Shown here: piece after piece, positions 49,914-59,445 of the stretch | How the letters are laid out: every line of letters begins with the position of its first letter | How positions within the stretch are numbered: the stretch's first letter is position 1 | Made by a program: the position numbers and the translations under genes | Notes under the pieces: model-generated | The model's input: the letters and a program-made list of their open reading frames with translations, nothing else | Databases searched by the model: none | What the model was told of the DNA's origin: nothing | Assembly (NCBI RefSeq): GCF_016863515.1 | Contig: NZ_BOPA01000016.1 | Span: forward strand, 1-64,000 | Length of the DNA stretch: 64,000 nucleotides | Direction of reading: 5' to 3' | DNA from: Micromonospora gifhornensis | GTDB lineage: Bacteria; Actinomycetota; Actinomycetes; Mycobacteriales; Micromonosporaceae

Positions 49914-50716
49914 GCCCGGCCTCCGGTGCGGATGCGGGCGGCCGGGATGACAAGCGGGGTGCCGGTCTCCGGGTCGTCGATGACCCGGCAGGGCAGCCCG
50001 AATACCTCCTCGACCAGCTCGGCGGTGACGATCTGGCCGGGCTCACCGGCGGCCACCACCCGTCCGTCGCGCATCGCGATCAGGTGGGTGGCGTAGCGGG
50101 CGGCGTGGTTGAGGTCGTGCAACACCGCGACAAGGGTACGGCCCTGTTCCTCGTGCAGCCGGGCGCACAGGTCGAGGACCTCGATCTGGTGGGCGATGTC
50201 CAGGTAGGTGGTCGGCTCGTCGAGCAGCAGCAGCGGGGTCTGCTGGGCCAGCGCCATGGCCAACCAGACCCGTTGCCGCTGGCCGCCGGAAAGCTCGTCG
50301 ACCAGCCGGTCGGCCAGGTCGGCGACACCTGTCGCGGCCATCGCCTCCGCCACGATCCGTTCGTCGTCGCGGGACCACTGGCGCAGCAGCCCCTGGTGCG
50401 GGTAGCGGCCCCGGGCCACCAGGTCGGCCACCCCGATGCCGTCCGGCGCGATCGGCGACTGCGGCAGCAGCCCGAGGGTACGGGCCACCGCCCGGGCCGG
50501 CCGTCGCTGGATGTCCTCACCGTCGAGCAGCACCGCCCCGACGGCCGGTTTCAGCAGCCGGGACAACGCCCGCAGCAGGGTGGACTTGCCGCAGGCGTTC
50601 GGGCCGATGATGACCGTGAAGGACCGGTCCGGCACGGCGACGGTCAGGTCGTCGGCGACCACCCGCCGTTCGTAGGCCAGCCGCAGTCCGCTGCCACCCA
50701 GCCGGGAGGTCGGCAT
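49910..50716 (-). CDS. Iron-siderophore ABC transporter ATPase (FecE/FepC-like)
   Basis: A 268-aa ATPase. Walker A is IIGPNACGKSTLLRAL, the signature LSGGQRQRVWLAMAL, Walker B LLLLDEPTTYLD and the switch His in VLHDLNHAARYA. ATG 50716 is chosen because GGAG lies 8 bp upstream; a GTG at 50749 would overlap the permease stop but has no ribosome site. It energizes uptake of the ferri-siderophore with the two FecCD permeases and the binding protein. Confidence 0.93.
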   Translation of the reverse strand: MPTSRLGGSGLRLAYERRVVADDLTVAVPDRSFTVIIGPNACGKSTLLRALSRLLKPAVGAVLLDGEDIQRRPARAVARTLGLLPQSPIAPDGIGVADLVARGRYPHQGLLRQWSRDDERIVAEAMAATGVADLADRLVDELSGGQRQRVWLAMALAQQTPLLLLDEPTTYLDIAHQIEVLDLCARLHEEQGRTLVAVLHDLNHAARYATHLIAMRDGRVVAAGEPGQIVTAELVEEVFGLPCRVIDDPETGTPLVIPAARIRTGGRA

Positions 50717-50745
50717 GCTTGTCGCTCCGTTCTCGTTGTCGCGGA

Positions 50746-51768
50746 TCACAGCCGGCCCGCCCGGCGCTGCGTGGCCAGCAGCCAGACCAGGTAGCCGCCG
50801 CCGAGCACCCCGGTCACCACGCCGACCGGCAGTTGGCTGGGGAAGGCCCGCAGCGCCACCTGGTCGCCGACCACGATGATCAGCGCGCCGATGATCGCGG
50901 CGGGCAGCAGGTTGGTGCCGGGTGCCCGGGTCAGCCTACGGGCCAGGTGCGGGGCGGTGAGCGCGACGAACGACACCGGGCCGGCGGCGGCCGCCGACAG
51001 GGAGACCAGGATGACCGCCGTGGCCAGCAGCAGCATCCGCAGCCGGGGCACGGGTACGCCGAGCCCGGTGGCCGCGTCGTCGCCCAACTCGGTCATCCGC
51101 AGCGCCGGGCCGCAGGCCAGCAGCACCGGTACGGTGACCGCGAGGGCGGCCAGCAGCGGCGCGGCGTCGGACCAGCCGCGACCGTCGAGGCTGCCGGTGA
51201 GCCAGAGCATCGCCCGGGCCGCCTCCATCAGCGGGGCGCGGGTCAGCAGGTAGCCGTTGACGCCGGTGAGGATGGCCGACACACCGATGCCGACAAGCAC
51301 CAGCCGGTAGCCGTGTAGGCCACGCCGCCAGGCGACCAGGTAGATCAGCAGGCCGGTGAGCACACCGCCGATCGCGGCGGCCCCGGCCAGCGCGGCGCTG
51401 CTGCCGCCGACGACCACCACGATCAGCGCGCCGGTCGCCGCACCCTGGGTGAAGCCGAGCACGTCCGGGCTGCCCAGCGGGTTACGGACCAGGGCCTGGA
51501 ACACCGCACCGGCCAGCCCGAGCGCGGCGCCCACGGCCAACGCCGTGACCAGCCGGGGCAGGCGCAACTGGGTGACGATGAAATCCTCGGCGGGGCTGCC
51601 GCCACCGGTCAGGGTGCGCAGCACGTCGGCCGGGGACATCGGATAGTCGCCGTGGCCGACGGCCAGCACACCGACGGCGAGCGTGAGCAGCAGGCCGGTC
51701 GTCCCGACGGCGAGGGCGCGGGGGTGCAGCCGCACCGACAGGCGGCCCGGAACCCGAATCACGATCAT
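50746..51768 (-). CDS. FecCD-family siderophore permease (second subunit)
   Basis: A 340-aa membrane protein with ten predicted helices. Family motifs are RLPRLVTALAVGAALGLAGAVFQAL, quoted in part as ALGLAGAVFQAL, NPLGSPDVLGFTQGA and GPVSFVALTAPHLARRLTR, which includes the ATPase-contacting loop. ATG 51768 overlaps the first permease by 4 bp. It forms a heterodimeric pore with the product of 51765-52817. Confidence 0.93.
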   Translation of the reverse strand: MIVIRVPGRLSVRLHPRALAVGTTGLLLTLAVGVLAVGHGDYPMSPADVLRTLTGGGSPAEDFIVTQLRLPRLVTALAVGAALGLAGAVFQALVRNPLGSPDVLGFTQGAATGALIVVVVGGSSAALAGAAAIGGVLTGLLIYLVAWRRGLHGYRLVLVGIGVSAILTGVNGYLLTRAPLMEAARAMLWLTGSLDGRGWSDAAPLLAALAVTVPVLLACGPALRMTELGDDAATGLGVPVPRLRMLLLATAVILVSLSAAAAGPVSFVALTAPHLARRLTRAPGTNLLPAAIIGALIIVVGDQVALRAFPSQLPVGVVTGVLGGGYLVWLLATQRRAGRL

Positions 51769-52817
51769 GGGCGGGCCGTCCTCGTCCGGGTCACCAGCCA
51801 GAGGAAGAGCGGACCGCCGAGCACGGCGGTGACCAGCCCCACCTGCAACTCGCCGGGACGGCCGAGGACCCGACCGAGCACGTCGGCGCCGAGCAGCAGC
51901 ACCGGCGCCAGCAGCGCACAGTACGGCAGCAGCCACCGCAGGTCAGGCCCGGTGAGCGTACGCACCAGGTGCGGCACCAGCAGCCCGACGAAGACGATCG
52001 GCCCGCAGGCGGCGGTGGCGGCGCCGCAGAGCAGCGTGATGGCGGCGATCACCGCGGCCCGGATCCACGCCGGTCGGGCGCCCAGGGCGCGGGCGGTGTC
52101 GTCGCCGAGGGCCAGCGCGTTGAGCGGTCGGGCGGCGGCCAGGGCGGCCACCAGACCGACCGCGATGAACGGCAGGACCCGCCGTACGGTGGCGTCGTCG
52201 GCGCTGGCCAGCGAGCCGACGGTCCAGAACCGCAACCGTTGCAGCCCGGCGGAGTCGAGCAGCATCACCGCGCTGACGTACGAGTACAGGGCCGCGTTGA
52301 GTGCCGCGCCGGCCAACGCCAGCCGGGCCGGGGTGGCGGTCCGGCCGCCACCGACAGCGTACACGCCCACGGTGACCGCGGCGGCGCCGCCGAGCGCGAA
52401 CCAGACCTGACCGGTGCCGCCGCCCACACCGAACAGCAACGAGGCGGTGGCGATCGCGGCGGCGGCGCCGGCGTTGATGCCGAGCAGACCGGGGTCGGCC
52501 AGCGGGTTGCGGGTCAGCGCCTGCATCGCCGCACCGGCCGTGCCGAGCGCCAGGCCGGCGAGCAGCCCGAGCAGGGTTCGGGGCAGGCGCATGTCGTGCA
52601 CGACGGCGTAGTCGACGGCACCCGGATCGGTGAGGGCCGCCCACACCTGGGTCAGCGGGATCGGTTTGGCGCCGACGGCGATGCTGAGCACCACCACGAC
52701 GACCAGAGCCAGTGCGGCGACGGCGAGGCCGGCGGCGCGTGACGCGGCATGACCTGCCCGCGGCGGTGGTTGGTCCCGCAGTGGTGTCGCGGCGGGAGGC
52801 GACTCGGTGACGGACAG
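51765..52817 (-). CDS. FecCD-family siderophore permease (first subunit), probable CTG start
   Basis: A permease of about 350 aa with FecCD motifs (RLPRTLLGLLAGLALG, NPLADPGLLGINAGA, GPIVFVGLLVPHLVRTL). The only in-frame ATG/GTG/TTG near the 5' end is GTG 52697, which would cut off most of the first membrane helix (AAGLAVAALALVVVVV is encoded upstream in frame). Reading the frame back to the stop at 52866, the best start is CTG 52817, with GGAG 6 bp upstream, giving MSVTESPPAATPL as N-terminus and normal family length. The iron box (52871-52889) lies 54 bp before it. Confidence 0.85.
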   Translation of the reverse strand: MSVTESPPAATPLRDQPPPRAGHAASRAAGLAVAALALVVVVVLSIAVGAKPIPLTQVWAALTDPGAVDYAVVHDMRLPRTLLGLLAGLALGTAGAAMQALTRNPLADPGLLGINAGAAAAIATASLLFGVGGGTGQVWFALGGAAAVTVGVYAVGGGRTATPARLALAGAALNAALYSYVSAVMLLDSAGLQRLRFWTVGSLASADDATVRRVLPFIAVGLVAALAAARPLNALALGDDTARALGARPAWIRAAVIAAITLLCGAATAACGPIVFVGLLVPHLVRTLTGPDLRWLLPYCALLAPVLLLGADVLGRVLGRPGELQVGLVTAVLGGPLFLWLVTRTRTARP

Positions 52818-52870
52818 TGTGAACTCCAGTGCGGTGCGAAACGCCGTGCGGGACTTGACAGGCAGTTAGG

Positions 52871-52889
52871 TTAGGTTAGCCTAACCGCG
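52871..52889. promoter_or_regulatory. IdeR/DmdR-type iron box between divergent uptake genes
   Basis: TTAGGTTAGCCTAACCGCG matches the iron-box consensus TTAGGTTAGSCTAACCTAA at 16 of 19 positions, with perfect GGTTAG-C-CTAACC symmetry. An extra TTAGG lies just before it (52866-52870). It sits between the permease operon and the binding-protein gene, so both can be repressed by iron. Confidence 0.92.
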
Positions 52890-52932
52890 GCTGTCCATGG
52901 CCATCCGCACACCCTGATCGGAAGACGACACC

Positions 52933-53964
52933 ATGCCTGATCCCGTTTCCGCCCGCCGCCTCTCCCGTCGCGGCCTGCTCGCCGCCGGTGGCGCCGCCGC
53001 CCTCGCCGCTGTGCTCGTCGGCTGCGGGCGGGACGAGGCCGACAAAGCCAGCACCAGCAACGGTTCCGGATCGTGGTCGTTCACCGACGACCGCCCGGAG
53101 GCGGTCACCGCTCCGGCGCGGCCCGCCCGGGTGGTGGCCTTCACCGGCTCGGCAGCCGCCCTGGTCGATTTCGGACTCGGGCGCGAGGTGGTCGGTGTCT
53201 TCGGCGAGACGAAGAAGGCCGACGGCAGCAAGGAACCACAGGCCGGCGACCTGGACGTGGAGAGCGTGGAGATCCTCGGCAACGTCTGGGGCGAGTTCAG
53301 CGTCGAGAAGTACGCGGCGCTGCGCCCGGAACTGCTCGTCACCCACATGTACGACCCGGGCGCCTACTGGTACGTGCCGGACGAGAGCAAGGACAAGATC
53401 CTTCCGCTCGCGCCGGTGGTCACCATCACCACCGCCCGCGTCCCGATGACCAAGCCGATCGAACGGTACGCCGCACTCGCCGAGTCCCTCGGCGCCGACC
53501 TGTCGGCATCGAAGGTCACCGACGCCAAGGCGCGCTTCGAGGCCGCCGCCGAGGCGGTACGCCAGGCGGTCAAGGCCAACCCCGGCATCAAGGTGCTGGC
53601 CGCCTCCGGCAGCCCGGACCTGTTCTACGTCTCCAACCCGAAGGTCAGCACCGACCTGATGTACTTCGCCGAACTCGGCGTCGACATCGTGGTGCCCACC
53701 AAGCTGGAGTCCGGCGACTACTTCGAGGCGCTCAGCTGGGAGAACGCCGGCAAGTTCCCGGCCGACCTGATCCTGCTCGACAACCGCAGCACCGCCCTGC
53801 AACCGGCCGACCTGGCCGCCAAGCCCACCTGGACGCAGTTGCCCGCCGTGCAGGCCGGCCAGGTGACCGGATGGGACGCGGTGCCCCGCTTCTCGTACGC
53901 CGGGGCCGCCCCGCTGCTCGAAGACCTCGCCAAGGCGATCCAGGGCGCGAAGAAGCTGACCTGA
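52933..53964 (+). CDS. Ferri-siderophore-binding lipoprotein (DesE/FhuD-like)
   Basis: A 343-aa surface-anchored substrate-binding protein. The N-terminus has a twin-Arg pattern (RRLSRRGLL) and a lipobox ending in LVGCG (Cys near 32), so it is probably a Tat-exported lipoprotein. The mature part is a two-lobed class III binding protein (VVAFTGSAAALVDFGLG, then RPELLVTHMYDPG and DLILLDNR). It delivers ferrioxamine-type iron chelates to the FecCD permease. It starts 44 bp after the iron box and is followed by two hairpins. Confidence 0.92.
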   Translation: MPDPVSARRLSRRGLLAAGGAAALAAVLVGCGRDEADKASTSNGSGSWSFTDDRPEAVTAPARPARVVAFTGSAAALVDFGLGREVVGVFGETKKADGSKEPQAGDLDVESVEILGNVWGEFSVEKYAALRPELLVTHMYDPGAYWYVPDESKDKILPLAPVVTITTARVPMTKPIERYAALAESLGADLSASKVTDAKARFEAAAEAVRQAVKANPGIKVLAASGSPDLFYVSNPKVSTDLMYFAELGVDIVVPTKLESGDYFEALSWENAGKFPADLILLDNRSTALQPADLAAKPTWTQLPAVQAGQVTGWDAVPRFSYAGAAPLLEDLAKAIQGAKKLT

Positions 53965-53971
53965 CCCGCCA

Positions 53972-54008
53972 CGGACGACCGGCGTGACCTGAGACCGCCG
54001 GTCGTCCG
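53972..54008 (+). terminator. Hairpin terminator after the binding-protein gene
   Basis: A 13-bp perfect stem (CGGACGACCGGCG, 53972-53984, with 53996-54008) and an 11-nt loop, 7 bp after the stop codon. Confidence 0.8.
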
Positions 54009-54029
54009 CCCACCACCCTCATCGACGCC

Positions 54030-54060
54030 AACCCGCCGCGCGCTGCGCGGGCGGCGGGTT
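54030..54060 (+). terminator. Second hairpin before desA
   Basis: AACCCGCCGC (54030-54039) pairs with GCGGCGGGTT (54051-54060), with a GC-rich 11-nt interior that can extend the stem. It ends 45 bp before the desA-like start. It could be a tandem terminator or a 5' leader structure of desA. Confidence 0.6.
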
Positions 54061-54104
54061 CCGGCTGCCCGGAAACCGAACCGCCGAGCGTGGAGGACAC
54101 GTCC

Positions 54105-55622
54105 ATGACCCTGCCGGTGCACACCGTGACACCGCCGAGCGCCGCCCGAGCCCACCTGTTCCACGACGGCACAGTCGACGACTACCGGGCTGCGGTGACA
54201 GCCGGTGCCGACCGGGTGGCTCGGCGCGTCACCGAGGCGACCGGACCGTTCACCGGCGTACGCCCGGAGCAGTTGGCGCCGCTGGTGGACGCGATCGACC
54301 TGGACCGGCCGCTGTGCGACACCACCGCCGCCCTCGACGAACTCGACGAGGTCTACCTGCGCGACGCCGTCTGGTTCCACCACCCGCGCTACCTGGCCCA
54401 CCTCAACTGCCCGGTCGTCATCCCGGCCCTGCTCGGCGAGGCCGTGCTCAGCGCCGTGAACTCCTCGATGGACACCTGGGACCAGAGCGCCGGCGCCACC
54501 CTGATCGAGCGACGCCTGATCGACTGGACCGCCGCCCGGATCGGTCTCGGCCCGGCCGCCGACGGCGTGTTCACCAGCGGCGGCACCCAGTCCAACCTGC
54601 ACGCGCTGCTGCTGGCCCGGGAGGAGGCCCTGGCGGGTGCGAGCCCGACCGACCGGCGGATCCTGCTGCCCCGCCTGCGGATCATCACCTCTGCCGCGGG
54701 CCACTTCAGCGTGCAGAAGGCCGCCAAGCTGCTCGGCCTGGCCCCGGACGCGGTCGTGGTGGTGCAGACCGGCCCGGACCGGCGGATGCGTGCCGGTGCC
54801 GTCCGCCACGAGATCAGCCGCTGCCGGCGGGCCGGCCTGACCGTGCTCGCGGTGGTCGCCACCGCCGGCACCACCGACTTCGGCACCATCGACCCGCTCG
54901 ACGAGATCGCCGAGGTGTGCGCCACCTCCGGCGTGTGGCTGCACGTCGACGCCGCGTACGGCTGCGGGTTGCTGGTCTCGCCGACCCGCCGGCACCTGCT
55001 CGACGGCATAGAACGGGCCGACTCGGTGACCGTCGACTACCACAAGTCGTTCTTCCAGCCGGTCAGCTCCAGCGCCGTGCTGGTCCGCGACCGGCGTACG
55101 CTGCGACACGCCACCTGGCACGCCGACTACCTCAACCCGGCCCGGATGGTCGCCGAACGCATCCCCAACCAGGTCGACAAGTCCTTGCAGACCACCCGCC
55201 GCTTCGACGCCCTCAAGCTCTGGCTGACCCTGCGGGTGATGGGCCCCGACGCCATCGGCGAACTGTTCGACGAGGTCTGTGACCGGGCCGCCCAGGCGTG
55301 GCAGCTGGCCGCCGCCGACCCCCGGTTCGAGGTGCTGACCGCGTCGGCGTTGAGCACAGTGGTGTTCCGCTGGCGGCCCGCCGGCACCCCGGCGGACCTG
55401 GCCGACGCGGCGAACCTGCACGCCCGGTCGGCGCTGGCCGCCTCCGGCCTGGCCGTGGTCGCCGGCACCAAGGTCGACGGCCGGCAGTACCTCAAGTTCA
55501 CAGTCCTCAACCCGGCGACCAGCCCCGACGACGTGGCGTACGTGCTCGACCTGATCGCCGAGCACGCCGGCCGGTACGCGCCCAAGACGTCCACTTTGGA
55601 GCTTCCTTGTCCGGTGGGCTGA
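54105..55622 (+). CDS. desA: PLP-dependent lysine decarboxylase (DesA-like)
   Basis: A 505-aa group II-type PLP decarboxylase. It has [17 protein letters not shown] (cofactor phosphate site), [11 protein letters not shown] (Asp to the pyridine N) and the Schiff-base Lys in [12 protein letters not shown]. In desferrioxamine pathways DesA makes cadaverine from lysine. GGAGG lies 8 bp before ATG 54105. It is the first gene of the desABCD order. I see no close iron box in front of it, so it may depend on read-through from the binding-protein promoter or on a weaker site. Confidence 0.92.
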   Translation: MTLPVHTVTPPSAARAHLFHDGTVDDYRAAVTAGADRVARRVTEATGPFTGVRPEQLAPLVDAIDLDRPLCDTTAALDELDEVYLRDAVWFHHPRYLAHLNCPVVIPALLGEAVLSAVNSSMDTWDQSAGATLIERRLIDWTAARIGLGPAADGVFTSGGTQSNLHALLLAREEALAGASPTDRRILLPRLRIITSAAGHFSVQKAAKLLGLAPDAVVVVQTGPDRRMRAGAVRHEISRCRRAGLTVLAVVATAGTTDFGTIDPLDEIAEVCATSGVWLHVDAAYGCGLLVSPTRRHLLDGIERADSVTVDYHKSFFQPVSSSAVLVRDRRTLRHATWHADYLNPARMVAERIPNQVDKSLQTTRRFDALKLWLTLRVMGPDAIGELFDEVCDRAAQAWQLAAADPRFEVLTASALSTVVFRWRPAGTPADLADAANLHARSALAASGLAVVAGTKVDGRQYLKFTVLNPATSPDDVAYVLDLIAEHAGRYAPKTSTLELPCPVG

Positions 55623-55657
55623 GCAGGTCGACGCAGAAACCGAGCATGGAGGGCCGA

Positions 55658-56938
55658 ATGAGAAGCTACGACGTCATCGGGATCGGCCTGGGGCCGTACA
55701 ACCTGGGTCTGGCCTGCCTGACCGCGCCGATCGCCGAGATCGACGCGCTGTTCCTGGAGGCCCGCGACGACGTCTCCTGGCACCCCGGCATGCTGCTGGA
55801 GTCGTCCCGGTTGCAGACCCCGTTCCTGGCCGACCTGGTCACCCTGGCCGACCCCACCTCGCCGTTCTCCTTCCTCGCCTACCTCAAGGAGATCGGCCGC
55901 CTCTACCCCTTCTACATCCGGGAGAGCTTCTTCCCGCTGCGCGCCGAGTACGACGCCTACTGCCGGTGGGCCGCGGCGAAGCTGCCCAACCTGCGCTTCG
56001 GTCACCAGGTCAGCACCGTCGAGTACGACCCGACGAGCGAGCAGTACGTGGTGACCGCCACGGTCGGCGGCGACACCGTCACCCACCGGGCCCGGCACCT
56101 GGTGCTCGGCACCGGCACCCCGCCGTACCTGCCGGAGGCCTGCGCCGGGCTGGACTCCGACGCGGTGCACAACTCCCGCTACCTGGAACACCGTGACGCG
56201 CTGCGCGCCAAACGCAGCATCACCATCGTCGGCAGCGGGCAGAGCGCCGCCGAGATCTACCACGACCTGCTCTCCGACATCGGCACGTACGGCTACCAGC
56301 TGAACTGGGTGACCCGCTCACCCCGGTTCTTCCCGCTGGAATACACCAAGCTGACCCTGGAGATGACCTCACCGGACTACGTGGACTACTTCCACGCCCT
56401 GCCCGAGCAGACCCGCTACGACCTGGAGGCCGAGCAGAAGGGGCTGTTCAAGGGCATCTCCGCCGACCTGGTCAACGACATCTTCGACCTGCTCTACGCC
56501 ACGAGCGTGCCCGGCCCGGTGAACACCCGACTGCTGACCAACACCGAGTTGACCGGGGTCGACCACGACCGGTCCACCGGCCGGCACACCCTGCGGCTGC
56601 GCCACGTCGAGCAGGGACGTGAGCACACCCTGGACACCGAGGGGCTGGTGCTGGCCACCGGCTACCGCTACCAGGTGCCCGCCTTCTGCGACCCGATCCG
56701 CGACCGGCTGCGCTTCGACGCCCACGGCCGCCTCGACGTGGCCCGCAACTACAGCGTCGACCACACCGGGCGGGGGATCTTCCTCCAGAACGGCGGCACC
56801 CACACGCACAGCATCACCTCACCGGATCTCGGCATGGGTCCGTACCGCAACTCGTGGATCATCCGGGAGCTGGTCGGCCGGGAGGTGTACCCGATCGAGA
56901 AGTCGATCACCTTCCAGGAGTTCGGGGTGCCCGCATGA
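55658..56938 (+). CDS. desB: Diamine N-monooxygenase (DesB-like)
   Basis: A 426-aa flavin-dependent N-hydroxylase. The FAD motif is [13 protein letters not shown] (residues 7-19), the NADPH motif [17 protein letters not shown] and the C-terminal [12 protein letters not shown]. It hydroxylates cadaverine (or a related diamine) at one nitrogen, the second step of desferrioxamine synthesis. ATG 55658 has GGAGGG upstream, and its stop overlaps desC by 4 bp. Confidence 0.94.
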   Translation: MRSYDVIGIGLGPYNLGLACLTAPIAEIDALFLEARDDVSWHPGMLLESSRLQTPFLADLVTLADPTSPFSFLAYLKEIGRLYPFYIRESFFPLRAEYDAYCRWAAAKLPNLRFGHQVSTVEYDPTSEQYVVTATVGGDTVTHRARHLVLGTGTPPYLPEACAGLDSDAVHNSRYLEHRDALRAKRSITIVGSGQSAAEIYHDLLSDIGTYGYQLNWVTRSPRFFPLEYTKLTLEMTSPDYVDYFHALPEQTRYDLEAEQKGLFKGISADLVNDIFDLLYATSVPGPVNTRLLTNTELTGVDHDRSTGRHTLRLRHVEQGREHTLDTEGLVLATGYRYQVPAFCDPIRDRLRFDAHGRLDVARNYSVDHTGRGIFLQNGGTHTHSITSPDLGMGPYRNSWIIRELVGREVYPIEKSITFQEFGVPA

Positions 56939-57513
56939 GCGCCACCGTGCACATCCGGACCGATCCGGTGCTGGGGGAGTTCGCCCTGCGTACGCTCGAC
57001 GTGGCCGCCGACGCGCCGCTGCTGCACGGCTGGGTGACCCACCCCAAGGCGGCGTTCTGGCTGATGCAGGACGCCGACCTGGCCGCAGTGGTGCAGGAAT
57101 ACCAGCGCATCGCCGCGCATCCGCACCACGACGCCTTCCTCGGGCTGTGGCGCGGCGAGCCGGCCTTCCTCGCCGAACGGTACGACCCGGCCCAGGTCGA
57201 GTTGGTCGGGCTCTACGACGCCCAGCCCGGTGACGTGGGCATGCACTTCCTCTGCGCGCCCACCGAGACCCCGGTGCACGGCTTCACCCGCGCTGTGATC
57301 ACCACCGTGATGTCGTGGCTGTTCGCCGACCCCGACACCGTCCGGGTGGTGGTCGAGCCGGACGTCCGCAACACCGCCGTGCACGCCCTGAACGCGGCAG
57401 TCGGTTTCGAGGTGATCGGCCCGATCACCAAGCCGGAGAAGCAGGCCCTGCTGAGCATCTGCACCCGCGAGCGGTTCCTCGCCGCGACCCGTGACCAAGG
57501 AGCAACGCTGTGA
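56935..57513 (+). CDS. desC: Hydroxamate acyltransferase (DesC-like)
   Basis: A 192-aa GNAT-fold acyltransferase that acylates N-hydroxycadaverine with succinyl-, acetyl- or longer acyl-CoA. It has [39 protein letters not shown] and [21 protein letters not shown]. It is coupled on both sides by 4-bp overlaps. A second, diverged copy lies at 47297-47881 on the other strand. Confidence 0.93.
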   Translation: MSATVHIRTDPVLGEFALRTLDVAADAPLLHGWVTHPKAAFWLMQDADLAAVVQEYQRIAAHPHHDAFLGLWRGEPAFLAERYDPAQVELVGLYDAQPGDVGMHFLCAPTETPVHGFTRAVITTVMSWLFADPDTVRVVVEPDVRNTAVHALNAAVGFEVIGPITKPEKQALLSICTRERFLAATRDQGATL

Positions 57514-59306
57514 CCACCACCGACCCGGTCTCCCACCTGCGCCCGCAGACCTGGGAGCGGGCCAACCGGCTGCTGGTGCGCAAGGCGCTGGCCGAGTTCG
57601 CCCACGAGCGGCTGATCACCCCCGAGCCGGACGGCCTCGCCGCCGGAGGCCGCGGCTGGTACACGGTGACAAGCGACTGCGGCACCGTCCGCTACCGGTT
57701 CACCGCCCGGCTGCGCACCCTGGAGCACTGGGACATCGACCCGGAGAGCATCACCCGGCAGCGCGACGGGCAGCCGCAGCCCCTCGACGCCGTCGACCTC
57801 TGCCTGGATCTGCGCACCTCGCTCGGCCTCACCGACCGGATCCTGCCGGTCTACCTGGAGGAGATCAGCTCCACCCTGGCCGGCAGTGCCTACAAGCTGG
57901 ACCGGGCCCTGCCCTCGGCGGCGAAACTGATCGAGGCCGACTTCCAGACCATCGAGACGTCGATGACCGAGGGACATCCCTGCTTCGTGGCCAACAACGG
58001 CCGCCTCGGCTTCGGCGTCGACGAATACCACAGCTACGCCCCCGAGGCGGCCCGGCCCGTACGCCTGATCTGGCTGGCCGCCCACCGCGACCACGCCACG
58101 TTCACCAGCGCCGCCGACCTCGACTACGACACCCTGCTCCGCACCGAACTGGGCGAGGCGACGCTGGCCCGGTTCGCCGAGACCATGGCCGCCCTCGACC
58201 TGGACCTGGCCGACTACCTGCTCATCCCGGTGCACCCCTGGCAGTGGTGGAACAAGCTGTCGGTGACCTTCGCCGGTGAGGTGGCCCGCCGCCGCCTGGT
58301 GCACCTCGGCGAGAGCGACGACGACTACCTCGCCCAGCAGTCCATCCGCACCTTCTTCAACGTCAGCGCGCCGCACCGGCACTACGTCAAGACGTCGCTG
58401 TCGGTGCTGAACATGGGCTTCATGCGAGGGTTGTCGGCGGCGTACATGGAAGCCACCCCGGCCATCAACGACTGGCTGGCCGATCTGATCACCGCCGACG
58501 AGGTGTTCCAGGCCACCGGCCTGACGATCATCCGGGAGCGGGCCGCCGTCGGCTACCGCAACCGGCAGTACGAAGCCGCCACCGACCGCTACTCGCCGTA
58601 CCGCAAGATGCTTGCCGCGCTGTGGCGGGAGAGCCCGGTGCCCACCCTGGCCCCCGGCGAACGGCTGGCCACCATGGCCTCGCTGCTGCACGTCGACGCC
58701 GACGGCCGGTCCTTCGCCGCCGAACTGATCACCGCCTCCGGGCTGGCACCGGCGCAATGGCTACGCCGCTACCTGCACGCCTACCTCACCCCGCTGCTGC
58801 ACGCCTTCTACGCCTACGACCTGGCGTTCATGCCGCACGGCGAGAACGTCATCCTGGTGCTGCGCGACCACGCCGTACAACGGGTGATCTTCAAGGACAT
58901 CGCCGAGGAGATCGTGGTGATGAACACCGAGGCGGCCCTGCCCCCGGCGGTCGAACGGATCCGCGCCGAGGTGCCGGAGGAGATGAAACTGCTGTCCATC
59001 TTCACCGACGTCTTCGACTGCTTCTTCCGCTTCCTCGGCGCCACCCTCGCCGACCAGGGCATCGCCGACGAGGAGACCTTCTGGCGTACGGTCGCCGACT
59101 GCGCCACCGACTACGCCGCCCGGGTACCACACCTGGCCGACCGGCTGGCCCGCTACGACCTGTTCGCCCCCGAGTTCGCCCTGTCCTGCCTCAACCGGCT
59201 GCAACTGCGCGACAACCAGCAGATGGTCGACCTGGCCGACCCGTCGGCCGCCCTGCAGCTCGTCGGCGCCCTCACCAACCCCCTGGCCCGGCACGCACCC
59301 TCCTGA
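57510..59306 (+). CDS. desD: NRPS-independent siderophore synthetase (DesD-like, IucA/IucC family)
   Basis: A 598-aa ATP-dependent synthetase that joins acylated hydroxydiamine units into linear or cyclic desferrioxamines. Motifs are STLAGSAYKLDRALPSA, HPWQWWNKL, HRHYVKTSLSVLNMGFMRGL and FMPHGENVILVL with VIFKDIAEEI. Length is normal. GTG 57510 overlaps desC by 4 bp. The ring size of the product cannot be read from the sequence. Confidence 0.94.
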   Translation: MTTTDPVSHLRPQTWERANRLLVRKALAEFAHERLITPEPDGLAAGGRGWYTVTSDCGTVRYRFTARLRTLEHWDIDPESITRQRDGQPQPLDAVDLCLDLRTSLGLTDRILPVYLEEISSTLAGSAYKLDRALPSAAKLIEADFQTIETSMTEGHPCFVANNGRLGFGVDEYHSYAPEAARPVRLIWLAAHRDHATFTSAADLDYDTLLRTELGEATLARFAETMAALDLDLADYLLIPVHPWQWWNKLSVTFAGEVARRRLVHLGESDDDYLAQQSIRTFFNVSAPHRHYVKTSLSVLNMGFMRGLSAAYMEATPAINDWLADLITADEVFQATGLTIIRERAAVGYRNRQYEAATDRYSPYRKMLAALWRESPVPTLAPGERLATMASLLHVDADGRSFAAELITASGLAPAQWLRRYLHAYLTPLLHAFYAYDLAFMPHGENVILVLRDHAVQRVIFKDIAEEIVVMNTEAALPPAVERIRAEVPEEMKLLSIFTDVFDCFFRFLGATLADQGIADEETFWRTVADCATDYAARVPHLADRLARYDLFAPEFALSCLNRLQLRDNQQMVDLADPSAALQLVGALTNPLARHAPS

Positions 59307-59339
59307 CCCGCCACCGACGCTCACCTGTCCGTGCCCGCC

Positions 59340-59407
59340 GATGAAACATGTCCGCGGATGGACCACGTCCGCCGATGGACCATGTCCGCGGATGGAACAT
59401 GTCGGCA
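59340..59407. repeat. 17-bp tandem repeat upstream of the sigma factor gene
   Basis: Four contiguous 17-bp units with consensus GATGGAMCATGTCCGCG, followed by a diverged fifth. Units contain GGAC-N3-GTCC-like dyad symmetry (GGACCATGTCC is a clear case). They lie 39-106 bp before the GTG start of the sigma factor gene, in promoter position. Spacers are absent, so this is not CRISPR. Confidence 0.85.
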
Positions 59408-59445
59408 GACATGGAACTCGTCGGCGGCCACGGACAGGTACAGGT

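Noticed and set aside
59340..59407. Short regular repeats that could be a CRISPR array
   Set aside because: Units are contiguous without unique spacers and no cas genes are present. The repeat at 24954-25037 was rejected as CRISPR for the same reason.
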